DNA of 54,929 nt from Actinokineospora xionganensis (GTDB taxonomy: Bacteria > Actinomycetota > Actinomycetes > Mycobacteriales > Pseudonocardiaceae). Location: NCBI RefSeq assembly GCF_014323725.1, contig NZ_JABVED010000010.1, forward strand, positions 215,730 to 270,658. The letters are read 5' to 3'. The notes under the pieces are model-generated. The model saw only the letters and a list, made by a program, of their open reading frames with translations, searched no databases and had not been told where the DNA came from. The translations under genes were made by a program, and so were the position numbers. Of this stretch, positions 43,577 to 51,051 are shown piece after piece (within the stretch, counting starts at the first letter, position 1; the number at the start of each line of letters is the position of its first letter).

Positions 43577-43758
43577 CGGATGAACCCCGGGATGAGCCGC
43601 AGACGCGTCCCCGCATTCGGTGGTCACGATTGACCCATTTGGCCGACGCCGACTGAAGGGTTCCCATTAACGTTATTCACGTTTATCGACCGTAAGACAG
43701 CGTCATGTGGCATCTTTGGACACATTGTCACGGCGGCCAGGAGGAGGTACCGGGCCGG

Positions 43759-45408
43759 ATGACCGGGATTCACCGGCCTGCGATCGGCGGGCGTCGCGAC
43801 CAAGTCGAGGACCTGGACTTGTCCCAAGACCACGCCCATGCCGAGGACCAAGCCCTCTTGCAGCGCCTGCGTGCCGGTGAGGACGCCGCGTTCGGGGAGC
43901 TGTTCTCCCGCCACTGCGACGCCGTCCGCAGGCTCGCGCTCGGCCTCGCCGCCGACCGCGCCGAAGCCGAGGACCTCACCGCCGAGGCCTTCTTCCGGGT
44001 GCTGCAGGCGATCCGCCGCGGGTCCGGCCCCACCGAGAACGTGCGCGGCTACCTGCTGATCGTCGCCCGCCGAGTCGCCTGGGAGTGGAACGGCCGCAGG
44101 CGCGACGTGCCGATCTCCGACGAGGAGCTCAACCACCGCGTCGGCGCCGACCCGGACCGGACCAACCAGTCCACCGAGCGCAACCTGATCACCCGCGCGT
44201 TCACCAGCCTTCCGGAGCGCTGGCGCAGCGTGCTGTGGGAGGTCGAGGTCGAGGGCGCCCGCCCGGCGGTCGTCGCCGTCAACTTCGGCCTGAGCCCCAA
44301 CGCCACCGCCGCCCTCGCCCGCCGGGCCCGCCAGGGTCTGCGCGCCGCCTACCTGCAGGCCCACCTCGCGATCGACCGCGGCTCGACCGGGTGCCGGTCG
44401 GTCCTGGAGAAGCTCGGCGCGTACACCGCGGGCACGATCAAGGGCGTCGAGCGCCGCAAGGTCCGCGCCCACCTGGCCACCTGCCCGTCCTGCACGGCGA
44501 TGTTCGCCGAGTTGCAGGACGTCTGCTCCGGCCTGCGCGCGCACGCCGCCGTCCTCGCCGCCCCGGTCGCCGGGGTGGCGCTCTGGCAGCAGATGGGCAC
44601 CGCGGCCTCCTCCGCCGCGGGCTGGACGGTCAAGGGCCTGCTGGCCAACGCCAAGGTGCAGGTCGCACTGGCCGCGTCGTCGGCAGCCGCGGTCGGGGCC
44701 TTCGGCTTCGTCATGGTCGCCATGGGCGGTTCGAGCACCACAAACTCCGCCTTCGACGACCTCGACGGGCGCCCACTGCCCGACGTCGTCATCACCGATA
44801 CGCGCGACGCCACGGCGGCGCCGAAGCCCCCGCAGCAGCCCGCCAAGGACTCGACCAAGGCCGCGACGCACGAGCCGGGCACGCCCAGGCAGGCCGCGAT
44901 CCAGGAGCGGCAGCCCGTCAACGCGGGGGCGGCCGCCACGCAGAACCCGGACGCGCCCGCCGTGCTGCGGACCGACGAGCCGCAACCGGCCGCGGAAGAA
45001 GGCATCGAGCCGAAGATGGCCTCGGAGCCCTATGACGAGAGCCAGCCGGTCGTCTACGAGCGGTCGACCTTCGAGCGCAAGTGGGCGGTCTACGACCAGT
45101 ACGACATCGTCAACGAGCGCACAACCACGACGAGGGTCAACGCCGCCGAGCAGACGACCGTGGTGACCAAGACGACGGAGTACACCGTCTACCGGACACC
45201 GACGGCCACGGGCGACCCGCGCGCGGCGATCATGACCTCGCCGCCCCCGGGCGACGGGACCGCGCCGGAGCAGACCACGCCGGAGGAGACCCAGCCCGCG
45301 GAGACCCAGCCCGCGGAGACCAAGCCTCCGCAGGAGCCGGTCTCGACCAAGCCCGAGCCGACGTCGACGACGGCCGATCCCAAGCCGTCGATGATCACCG
45401 CCAGTTGA
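43759..45408 (+). CDS. ECF sigma factor fused to zinc-type anti-sigma domain, membrane anchor and external tail
   Basis: The 549-aa fusion begins with an ECF sigma-70 part: sigma2 about 30-105 (FGELFSRHCDAVRRLAL, EDLTAEAFFRVLQAI, RGYLLIVARRVAWEW) and sigma4 about 140-200 (LPERWRSVLWEVEVEG ... NATAALARRARQGLR). Residues 225-260 contain H238-x3-C242-x2-C245, the ZAS anti-sigma motif. One transmembrane helix follows (about 301-323). The rest is an external Pro/Thr/Glu-rich tail with repeated ETQPA units. Sigma activity would be released from the membrane by proteolysis or a signal sensed outside. The start ATG 43759 lies about 10 nt after GGAGGAGG; an in-frame GTG near 43705 is less likely. Confidence 0.88.
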   Translation: MTGIHRPAIGGRRDQVEDLDLSQDHAHAEDQALLQRLRAGEDAAFGELFSRHCDAVRRLALGLAADRAEAEDLTAEAFFRVLQAIRRGSGPTENVRGYLLIVARRVAWEWNGRRRDVPISDEELNHRVGADPDRTNQSTERNLITRAFTSLPERWRSVLWEVEVEGARPAVVAVNFGLSPNATAALARRARQGLRAAYLQAHLAIDRGSTGCRSVLEKLGAYTAGTIKGVERRKVRAHLATCPSCTAMFAELQDVCSGLRAHAAVLAAPVAGVALWQQMGTAASSAAGWTVKGLLANAKVQVALAASSAAAVGAFGFVMVAMGGSSTTNSAFDDLDGRPLPDVVITDTRDATAAPKPPQQPAKDSTKAATHEPGTPRQAAIQERQPVNAGAAATQNPDAPAVLRTDEPQPAAEEGIEPKMASEPYDESQPVVYERSTFERKWAVYDQYDIVNERTTTTRVNAAEQTTVVTKTTEYTVYRTPTATGDPRAAIMTSPPPGDGTAPEQTTPEETQPAETQPAETKPPQEPVSTKPEPTSTTADPKPSMITAS

Positions 45409-45554
45409 TCATCGCCTGGCCCGGTGGGACAATTCGGTCAGGTGATTCCTCGCGGGATCGATTCACCCGTTGAGTCCACTGATGACGCGGTAACGTGTCT
45501 CTCGGTGTAGTGACTGAATGTGGTGGCCCGGTTACCAACGCCGAGAGGCAGGAC

Positions 45555-45992
45555 ATGACGCGCCAGGTTCGCGACGTGAACGGCAGGCTGTGGACGGTGC
45601 ACGGCACGCTGGAATGGCGTACCCCGGCAACTGAGGACGACTTCGAGCACGATGTCGCCGCGGGGTACGTGCCGGGGATCGTGATGATCATCTTAATCGC
45701 CGTGCTCGGGATCGTGCTGGTCTCCTGGATGCCGGGCGATGTCGTCGTGCCCGGCTGGGTGATCCTGCTGCTGCTCATGATCGCGCTGTTCTTCCCGGTC
45801 CGCTGGGCGCTGCGCAGGCCGTGGAAGCTCGTCGCCGAGACCGGCGACGACGGCGACGGTGAGCCAGTGGAGAAGTGGATCGGGACGGTCCGCGGCTACT
45901 TCACCGCCCGCGGCGAGATCGCCAAGGTGGCCAAGAGCATCACCCAGGACACCCAGCCCAGCTACGAGGGCGTCCTCAAGCCTCAGGCATGA
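45555..45992 (+). CDS. Two-helix membrane protein (145 aa)
   Basis: No specific family is recognised. The soluble start (MTRQVRDVNGRLWTVHGTLEWRTPATEDDFEHD) precedes two transmembrane helices, about 40-58 (PGIVMIILIAVLGIVLVSW) and 67-85 (GWVILLLLMIALFFPVRWAL). A cytoplasmic alpha/beta tail ends in KSITQDTQPSYEGVLKPQA. The initial residues read like a short beta domain. ATG 45555 follows GAGAGG. The 146-bp gap after the sigma gene and 31 bp before nei2 leave its transcription unit open. Confidence 0.75.
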   Translation: MTRQVRDVNGRLWTVHGTLEWRTPATEDDFEHDVAAGYVPGIVMIILIAVLGIVLVSWMPGDVVVPGWVILLLLMIALFFPVRWALRRPWKLVAETGDDGDGEPVEKWIGTVRGYFTARGEIAKVAKSITQDTQPSYEGVLKPQA

Positions 45993-46023
45993 CAGGACCG
46001 CGGTTACCGGCAAGACTGGTGCC

Positions 46024-46887
46024 GTGCCGGAACTGCCCGAGGTCGAGGCCCTAGCCCACCATCTGCGCGAGCACGCGGTCGGCCGCACGGTCGCCCGCGT
46101 CGACGTGGCGTCCCTGAGCGTGCTCAAGACCGTGAGCCCGCCATGGACCGCGCTGCACGGCCGAGAGGTCACCGCGGCGGGGCGCCATGGCAAGTACCTC
46201 GATCTCGACTGCGACGGGCTGCACCTGGTCACCCACCTCGCCCGCGCGGGGTGGATGCGCTGGGCGGACACCATGTCGGCCGCGCCGCCGCGTCCCGGCA
46301 AGGGCCCGCTGGCGCTGCGCGTGCACCTCGGACCGCCAGGGCAGGGGCCCGGGTTCGACCTCACCGAGGCGGGCACGAAGAAGGGCCTCGCGGTGTGGAT
46401 TGTCGAGGACCCGGCGTCGATCGAGCAGATCTCGACGCTCGGCCCGGACGCCATGGCGCTGACCCGCGACGAGTTCGCCGAGTTGCTGTCGGACCGCGGT
46501 GAGCGGCTGAAGACGGTCCTGACCAGCCAGCGGGTGATCGCGGGCATCGGCAACGCCTACTCCGACGAGATCATGCACGTGGCCAAGCTGTCGCCGTTCG
46601 CCACGCCCGCCCGGCTCGACGACGACGCGGTCGACACGCTGTACGCGGCGATGCGCTCGGTGCTGACCGACGCCGTCGACCGCTCGGTCGGCCAGGACGC
46701 CGCCCGGCTCAAGGGTGAGAAGCGCTCTGGCCTGCGGGTTCACGCCAGGACCGGCCTGCCGTGCCCGGTCTGTGGGGATACGGTCCGAGAAGTGTCGTTC
46801 GCCGACAAGTCGTTCCAGTACTGCGCGACCTGCCAGACCGGCGGCAAGCCGCTCGCTGATCGCAGGATGTCTCGACTGCTCAAGTAG
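46024..46887 (+). CDS. Fpg/Nei family DNA glycosylase-lyase (Nei2-like)
   Basis: The 287-aa repair enzyme has the N-terminal PELPEVE, which after Met removal gives the catalytic Pro1-Glu2 pair. It has the helix-two-turn-helix IAGIGNAYSDEIMHVAKLSPF (about 175-195) and a C-terminal zinc finger CPVCGDTVREVSFADKSFQYCATC. It removes oxidised pyrimidines/purines and nicks the abasic site. The distinct MRWADT...PLALRVHL strand pattern suits mycobacterial Nei2 more than Fpg. GTG 46024 is fixed because translation must put Pro at position 2. AAGACT ends 6 nt upstream, so it may be leaderless. Confidence 0.95.
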   Translation: MPELPEVEALAHHLREHAVGRTVARVDVASLSVLKTVSPPWTALHGREVTAAGRHGKYLDLDCDGLHLVTHLARAGWMRWADTMSAAPPRPGKGPLALRVHLGPPGQGPGFDLTEAGTKKGLAVWIVEDPASIEQISTLGPDAMALTRDEFAELLSDRGERLKTVLTSQRVIAGIGNAYSDEIMHVAKLSPFATPARLDDDAVDTLYAAMRSVLTDAVDRSVGQDAARLKGEKRSGLRVHARTGLPCPVCGDTVREVSFADKSFQYCATCQTGGKPLADRRMSRLLK

Positions 46888-46925
46888 CCTTGCCACACCT
46901 TCGGTGGAACAGGGAGCATTGACCG

Positions 46926-48224
46926 GTGGCCCAGCTGCTGACCGAGCGCGCGTTCGTCGGTGTGCTCGCGACGCTTCTCGTGCTCGGCCTGTTCGTGGTC
47001 TTGTGCCGACCCCGCAAGTCCGGCTCCGTGCACGACGCCGTCCTGGACGCGGTCCAGCGGCTGTCGAAGGCGGCGCCCGAGCTGCGCAACGGCCTCACCG
47101 AACAGGCCGCCGACGAGGCGACCAAACACCTGCTCGAGATGCTCAAGTGCGTCGCCATCGGCATCTCCGACGCCGAGGGCAGGCTGCTGTCCTGGGACGG
47201 CGCCGCCAACGAGCACTACGTGGACCTGGCCGAGCCGACGGTCGAGGCCGTCCGGCGCAGCCAGCGCGCCCACATCCAGCACGAGAACCTGCAGTGCCGC
47301 CACCGCGGCAGCTGCCCGATGCGCACCGCGGTGATCGTGCCGCTGATCATCGACGGCCAGGTCGAGGGCGCCCTGATCGTCGTCGGGGGCGTCGACAGCA
47401 AGCGGTTGATCCGCGCCGCCGACGAGGTCGCCACGTTCCTCTGCATCCAGCTGGAACTGGCCAAGCTCGACGAGTCGAAGCAGCAGCTGGCCCGAGCCGA
47501 GATCCGGGCGCTGCGCGCGCAGATCTCGCCGCACTTCATCTACAACACGCTCAACACCATCTCGTCGCTGATCCGCACCGACCCGGAGCACGCGCGTGAG
47601 CTGCTGCAGGACTTCGCGGACTTCACCCGGTACTCGTTCCGCTCGTCCGGCCTGTTCGCGACCCTGGCCGACGAGCTGAGCAACATCGACCGGTACCTGA
47701 CCATCGAGTGCGCCCGCTACAAGGAACGGCTCAACGTCCGCCTGCGGATCGCGCCGGAGGTGCAGTCGGTGGTGGTGCCGTTCCTGGTGCTGCAACCGCT
47801 CGTGGAGAACGCGGTGCGGCACGGCATCGCGAAGAAGCCCGGCGGTGGAACGGTCAGCGTGTTCGCCCACGACAACGGCTCGGAGGCGCTGATCGTCATC
47901 GAGGACGACGGCGTGGGCATGGACGCCGACCGGCTCTTCGAGGACCTCAGGGACGCGCACAAGACCGGCTCACACGTCGGCGTCGGCAACATCAACCAGC
48001 GGATGCGCCAGGTATTCGGCGACGAGTACGCGCTGATGGTGGAGACGGCGCCGAACGCGGGGATGAAGATCACCCTGCGGGTGCCGAAGTACTTCCCGGG
48101 GGTGCGGCCGGATCTGCCGGACTTCAGCGAGGACTCCGAGGAGATGGACGGCCCGGGCGGTCCGCCCCAGCCGCTTCCGGTGGCCGCGGTCCCGCCTGTC
48201 CCGACCCTTCATCCCGGTGCCTGA
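46926..48224 (+). CDS. LytS/YehU-type sensor histidine kinase with GAF-like domain
   Basis: The 432-aa kinase has one N-terminal hydrophobic helix (9-27) and a GAF-like sensor region (about 60-175) with a cysteine pair C124-x5-C130 (CRHRGSCPMRT) and C75. The His_kinase module starts at 190, with QISPHFIYNTLNTISSLI (phospho-acceptor His203). The ATPase part has VLQPLVENAVRHGI (N box), EDDGVGMD (G1) and VGVGNINQRM (G2). The C-terminal tail is Pro-rich. It lacks the multi-helix 5TMR domain of classic LytS. GTG 46926 follows GGGAG. Its likely partner is the LytTR regulator at 49772, three genes downstream. Confidence 0.93.
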   Translation: MAQLLTERAFVGVLATLLVLGLFVVLCRPRKSGSVHDAVLDAVQRLSKAAPELRNGLTEQAADEATKHLLEMLKCVAIGISDAEGRLLSWDGAANEHYVDLAEPTVEAVRRSQRAHIQHENLQCRHRGSCPMRTAVIVPLIIDGQVEGALIVVGGVDSKRLIRAADEVATFLCIQLELAKLDESKQQLARAEIRALRAQISPHFIYNTLNTISSLIRTDPEHARELLQDFADFTRYSFRSSGLFATLADELSNIDRYLTIECARYKERLNVRLRIAPEVQSVVVPFLVLQPLVENAVRHGIAKKPGGGTVSVFAHDNGSEALIVIEDDGVGMDADRLFEDLRDAHKTGSHVGVGNINQRMRQVFGDEYALMVETAPNAGMKITLRVPKYFPGVRPDLPDFSEDSEEMDGPGGPPQPLPVAAVPPVPTLHPGA

Positions 48225-48244
48225 CCGACGGTGCGTGCGGCGCG

Positions 48245-48802
48245 ATGGGTGAGCGGCGGGTCGTCGCCTGGCCGATCGGCGTGGTCCCGGTGGTCTTTCT
48301 CCTTCTCAGCGCCTGGTTGATGGTGTCGGTGTCGCACGTGCTCGGCTTCTCGCCGAGTGACAGGACCCGCGATGTCGGCGTGGCACAGATCATCTCCTGT
48401 GAACGGACTCCGCTTCGCCTGTGGCTCATCCACCACTGCGAGGCCGAAATCCGCTGGGAACGCAAGGTGCCGGCGGACGAAACTGCCGAAGCCGTCCGGA
48501 CGCGGGTGACCTCCACACGTGATCTTGAGGGCCAGGTGCCGGTCATCGAGCGGATCGAGCGGACCGGAAGGTCCGCCGACTGGACCGTCGTGCCCCTGGA
48601 CCACCCGGTCAACAACAACGACGGCCTGATCTTCGTCCTCCTGCTGTTCGTCCTGGGCGCGGGCGTGGCAGGCGTTTTCGTGGGCCTGAAAATCGCTCAC
48701 AGGCTGCCTGAGCCCCCAGACCGCGGACGGCTCACCCTGCGGATGGCGGCCCTGGACGAGCGCGGTCAGCCGCGTCGGTCGAGGCGGCGTCGACGCCGTT
48801 AG
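48245..48802 (+). CDS. Two-helix membrane protein with external cysteine pair (DUF6346-like)
   Basis: The 185-aa protein has transmembrane helices near residues 8-30 (VVAWPIGVVPVVFLLLSAWLM) and 128-152 (GLIFVLLLFVLGAGVAGVFVG). The segment between them, probably outside, holds two cysteines (ISCERTPLRLWLIHHCEAE) that could form a disulfide. The C-terminus is highly basic (RRSRRRRRR). ATG 48245 starts 20 bp after the kinase stop, so it is probably cotranscribed with the kinase. From memory it resembles small actinobacterial DUF6346-type proteins. The function is unknown. Confidence 0.75.
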   Translation: MGERRVVAWPIGVVPVVFLLLSAWLMVSVSHVLGFSPSDRTRDVGVAQIISCERTPLRLWLIHHCEAEIRWERKVPADETAEAVRTRVTSTRDLEGQVPVIERIERTGRSADWTVVPLDHPVNNNDGLIFVLLLFVLGAGVAGVFVGLKIAHRLPEPPDRGRLTLRMAALDERGQPRRSRRRRRR

Positions 48803-48824
48803 GACGGCCTCAGCTTTCCGAACG

Positions 48825-48830
48825 TATCTT
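48825..48830 (+). promoter_or_regulatory. -10 box TATCTT, leaderless
   Basis: TATCTT ends 6 nt before ATG 48837 with no ribosome site between. Confidence 0.5.
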
Positions 48831-48836
48831 GGGCCT

Positions 48837-49700
48837 ATGAGTGTGACCGACAGGCTGGCAGCGAAACTTCCGCGCATCGGCGACCGAGGTGACCGTTCGC
48901 CGGTCGTCTCCGTGATCAAGCTCCACGGGGTCATCACCCCCACGCCGTCTCCGCTGGCCCGCGGCACCATCAACATCAACACCGTCGAGTCGGCGCTGAC
49001 CAGGGCCTTCGACCACGACCGGCTCTCCGCTGTGGCACTGGCGATCAACTCGCCGGGTGGCGCGCCCACCCAGTCCGCCCTGGTGGCCGAGCGGATCCGG
49101 GAGCTCGCGGACAAGAAGAGCGTTCCCGTGCTCGCCTTCTGCGAGGACGTGGCCGCGTCCGGCGGCTACTGGCTGGCCTGCGCGGGCGACGAGATCTTCG
49201 CCCACCGGTCGTCGCTGGTCGGGTCGATCGGCGTCGTGTCGGCGGGTTTCGGCCTGGCCGGGCTGCTGGAGCGGTTCGGGGTGGAGCGGCGGGTGCACAC
49301 GGCGGGGACGCGCAAGGTGCGGCTCGACCCGTTCCAGCCGGAGAACCCCGAAGACGTGGTGTGGCTCAAGAGCCTGCAGTCGCAGCTGCACGACCAGTTC
49401 GTCGGCTGGGTCAAAGAGCGGCGCGGCGACAAGCTGACCGGCGCTGAGGAAGACCTGTTCTCCGGTGAGGTGTGGACCGGCGGCAAGGCGCTGGAGCTCG
49501 GGCTGGTCGACGGTGTGGGCTCGCTGCGGGCGGTCATCACCGAGCGGTACCCGGACGCGGAGATCTCCGTCGCCGAGCCGAAGCGTCCGCTGCTCGCTCG
49601 GCTGGGTATGGCCGGCTCGACGATGTCAACGTCCGATCGGGTACTCGCCGCGATGGAAGCGATGGAAACGCGGGCGATTTGGTCACGCTTCGGGTTGTAA
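48837..49700 (+). CDS. S49 family serine peptidase (SppA/SohB-like)
   Basis: The 287-aa ClpP-fold peptidase has the oxyanion segment NSPGGAPTQ (71-79), nucleophile Ser108 in EDVAASGGYW, VGSIGVVSAGFG, and Lys160 in GTRKVRLDPF as general base of the Ser/Lys dyad. It is the short single-domain form. No clear transmembrane helix or signal peptide is visible at the start (MSVTDRLAAKLPRIGD), which is unusual for SppA and closer to some SohB-like soluble forms. It stands between the kinase and response regulator genes but has its own leaderless promoter. Confidence 0.92.
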   Translation: MSVTDRLAAKLPRIGDRGDRSPVVSVIKLHGVITPTPSPLARGTININTVESALTRAFDHDRLSAVALAINSPGGAPTQSALVAERIRELADKKSVPVLAFCEDVAASGGYWLACAGDEIFAHRSSLVGSIGVVSAGFGLAGLLERFGVERRVHTAGTRKVRLDPFQPENPEDVVWLKSLQSQLHDQFVGWVKERRGDKLTGAEEDLFSGEVWTGGKALELGLVDGVGSLRAVITERYPDAEISVAEPKRPLLARLGMAGSTMSTSDRVLAAMEAMETRAIWSRFGL

Positions 49701-49771
49701 ATGCCCACTGAATCGACGCTCGGTCACCGAAATTCACCCGGTGGACTGGCCTGTGGATTGACCATGGACAG

Positions 49772-50617
49772 GTGCCCGACGCGGTGGGCAAGATGCTGCT
49801 CACAGTGAGTACTACAAACAACACCTCAGGGCTCGTCGTCCTGGCCGTCGACGACGAGCAGGACGGCATGGCCATGCTCGAGGAGCGCCTCGAGGGCAAC
49901 CGGCATGTGCGGCGCATCCTCAAGGCGTTCGACGCCACCGAGGCGCTGCAGGTGCTCGCGGGCGACGACACGGAGTTGGCCGCGCGCAAGGAAGCCGGGA
50001 TGCCGGTGGTCGACGCCGTGTTCGCCGACCTCGACATGCCCGGCCTCACCGGCATGGAGCTGGCGAAGCTGCTCGCAGGCTTCAAACCCGCGCCCGTCCT
50101 CGTCTTCGTCACCGCGCACAGCCACGAGGCCGTCGCCGCGTTCGAACTCGGCGCGGTCGACTACCTGCTCAAGCCCGCCGAGCAGCCACGGATGAACAAG
50201 GCCATGGAGCGGGTGCTGGCCAAGATCCACCAGAACAGCGCGAACGGCTCCTCGGCCGCGGTCCCCGAGACCCGCGACGACGAGGTGATCCCCGTGGAAC
50301 TCGCGGGCACCACGAAGCTCGTCTCCCGGGCCACCGTGCGCTGGGTCGAGGCGCAGGGCGACTACGCGCGGCTCTACACCTCCGACGGCTCCCACCTGGT
50401 GCGCATCCCGCTGGCGCAGCTGGAGGAACGCTGGGAGAAGGCGGGCTTCGTCCGCATCCACCGCTCCTATTTGGTGCCGCTGGCGCTGATCACCGAGCTG
50501 CGCATGGGCGGCTCCGGCTACTCCGTCGTGATCGGCCACGAGGAGAAGATCCTCCCGGTCAGCCGCCGCCACACCCGTGAACTCAAAGACCGCCTCGTGC
50601 GGGGCGCCGGGCCGTGA
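49772..50617 (+). CDS. LytTR-type response regulator
   Basis: The 281-aa regulator has a receiver domain (about 20-150: VVLAVDDEQDG acidic pair, phospho-acceptor Asp86 in FADLDMPG, Thr in VFVTAHS, Lys in YLLKPAEQP). A C-terminal LytTR DNA-binding domain (about 175-280) follows: TKLVSRATVRWVEAQGDYARLYT ... WEKAGFVRIHRSYLVPL. It is the expected target of the LytS-type kinase. The start is uncertain: GTG 49772, ATG 49793 and GTG 49805 are in frame, and none has a strong ribosome site. It overlaps the next gene by 4 bp (GTGA), tying it to the transporter genes. Confidence 0.92.
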   Translation: MPDAVGKMLLTVSTTNNTSGLVVLAVDDEQDGMAMLEERLEGNRHVRRILKAFDATEALQVLAGDDTELAARKEAGMPVVDAVFADLDMPGLTGMELAKLLAGFKPAPVLVFVTAHSHEAVAAFELGAVDYLLKPAEQPRMNKAMERVLAKIHQNSANGSSAAVPETRDDEVIPVELAGTTKLVSRATVRWVEAQGDYARLYTSDGSHLVRIPLAQLEERWEKAGFVRIHRSYLVPLALITELRMGGSGYSVVIGHEEKILPVSRRHTRELKDRLVRGAGP

Positions 50618-51021
50618 GCAAGCACGCGGCCACCGGTCCCTCCGACGGCGACCTCCCGACTCCCCGGCCCCGCCGCAAGCGGGTCGTCCTCGCGGACTCG
50701 CGCGCCCCGGTTACGGTTCTGCGCACGGTCACCGAACTCGAAGAGCAGACGAGCTGGGCCGAGGAAGTCGTCCGCGGCTTCATCCGCACCCAGTTCCGCA
50801 CCGCCGTCGCGCTCGCGCTGCTCGTGATGCTGCTGTTCGGAAGCCTGCCGCTGCTCTTCTTCCTCATCCCCACGATGTCGCAGGTGAGCGTCGCGGGCGT
50901 CGCCCTGCCGTGGGTGCTGCTCGGAATCGCGCCCTTCCCACTGCTGTTCGGCATCGGGTATTGGTACAACGTGCTAGCCGAACGGCATGAGCGCGACTTC
51001 GTCGACATGGTCGAGAAGTAG
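50614..51021 (+). CDS. Small two-helix membrane protein, symporter-associated
   Basis: The 135-aa protein has a basic, Pro-rich cytoplasmic start (residues 1-55, including SKHAATGPSDGDLPTPRPRRKR) and two transmembrane helices near 63-87 (AVALALLVMLLFGSLPLLFFLIP) and 94-117 (VALPWVLLGIAPFPLLFGIGYW). It ends in a short cytoplasmic tail. It lies between the LytTR regulator (4-bp overlap) and a sodium/solute symporter gene, the position usually taken by the DUF485 small subunit. It may be an equivalent partner, but the sequence is not clearly DUF485. Confidence 0.8.
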   Translation: MSKHAATGPSDGDLPTPRPRRKRVVLADSRAPVTVLRTVTELEEQTSWAEEVVRGFIRTQFRTAVALALLVMLLFGSLPLLFFLIPTMSQVSVAGVALPWVLLGIAPFPLLFGIGYWYNVLAERHERDFVDMVEK

Positions 51022-51051
51022 CGCTCCCGGACACGACAGAGACCGGTCGAC

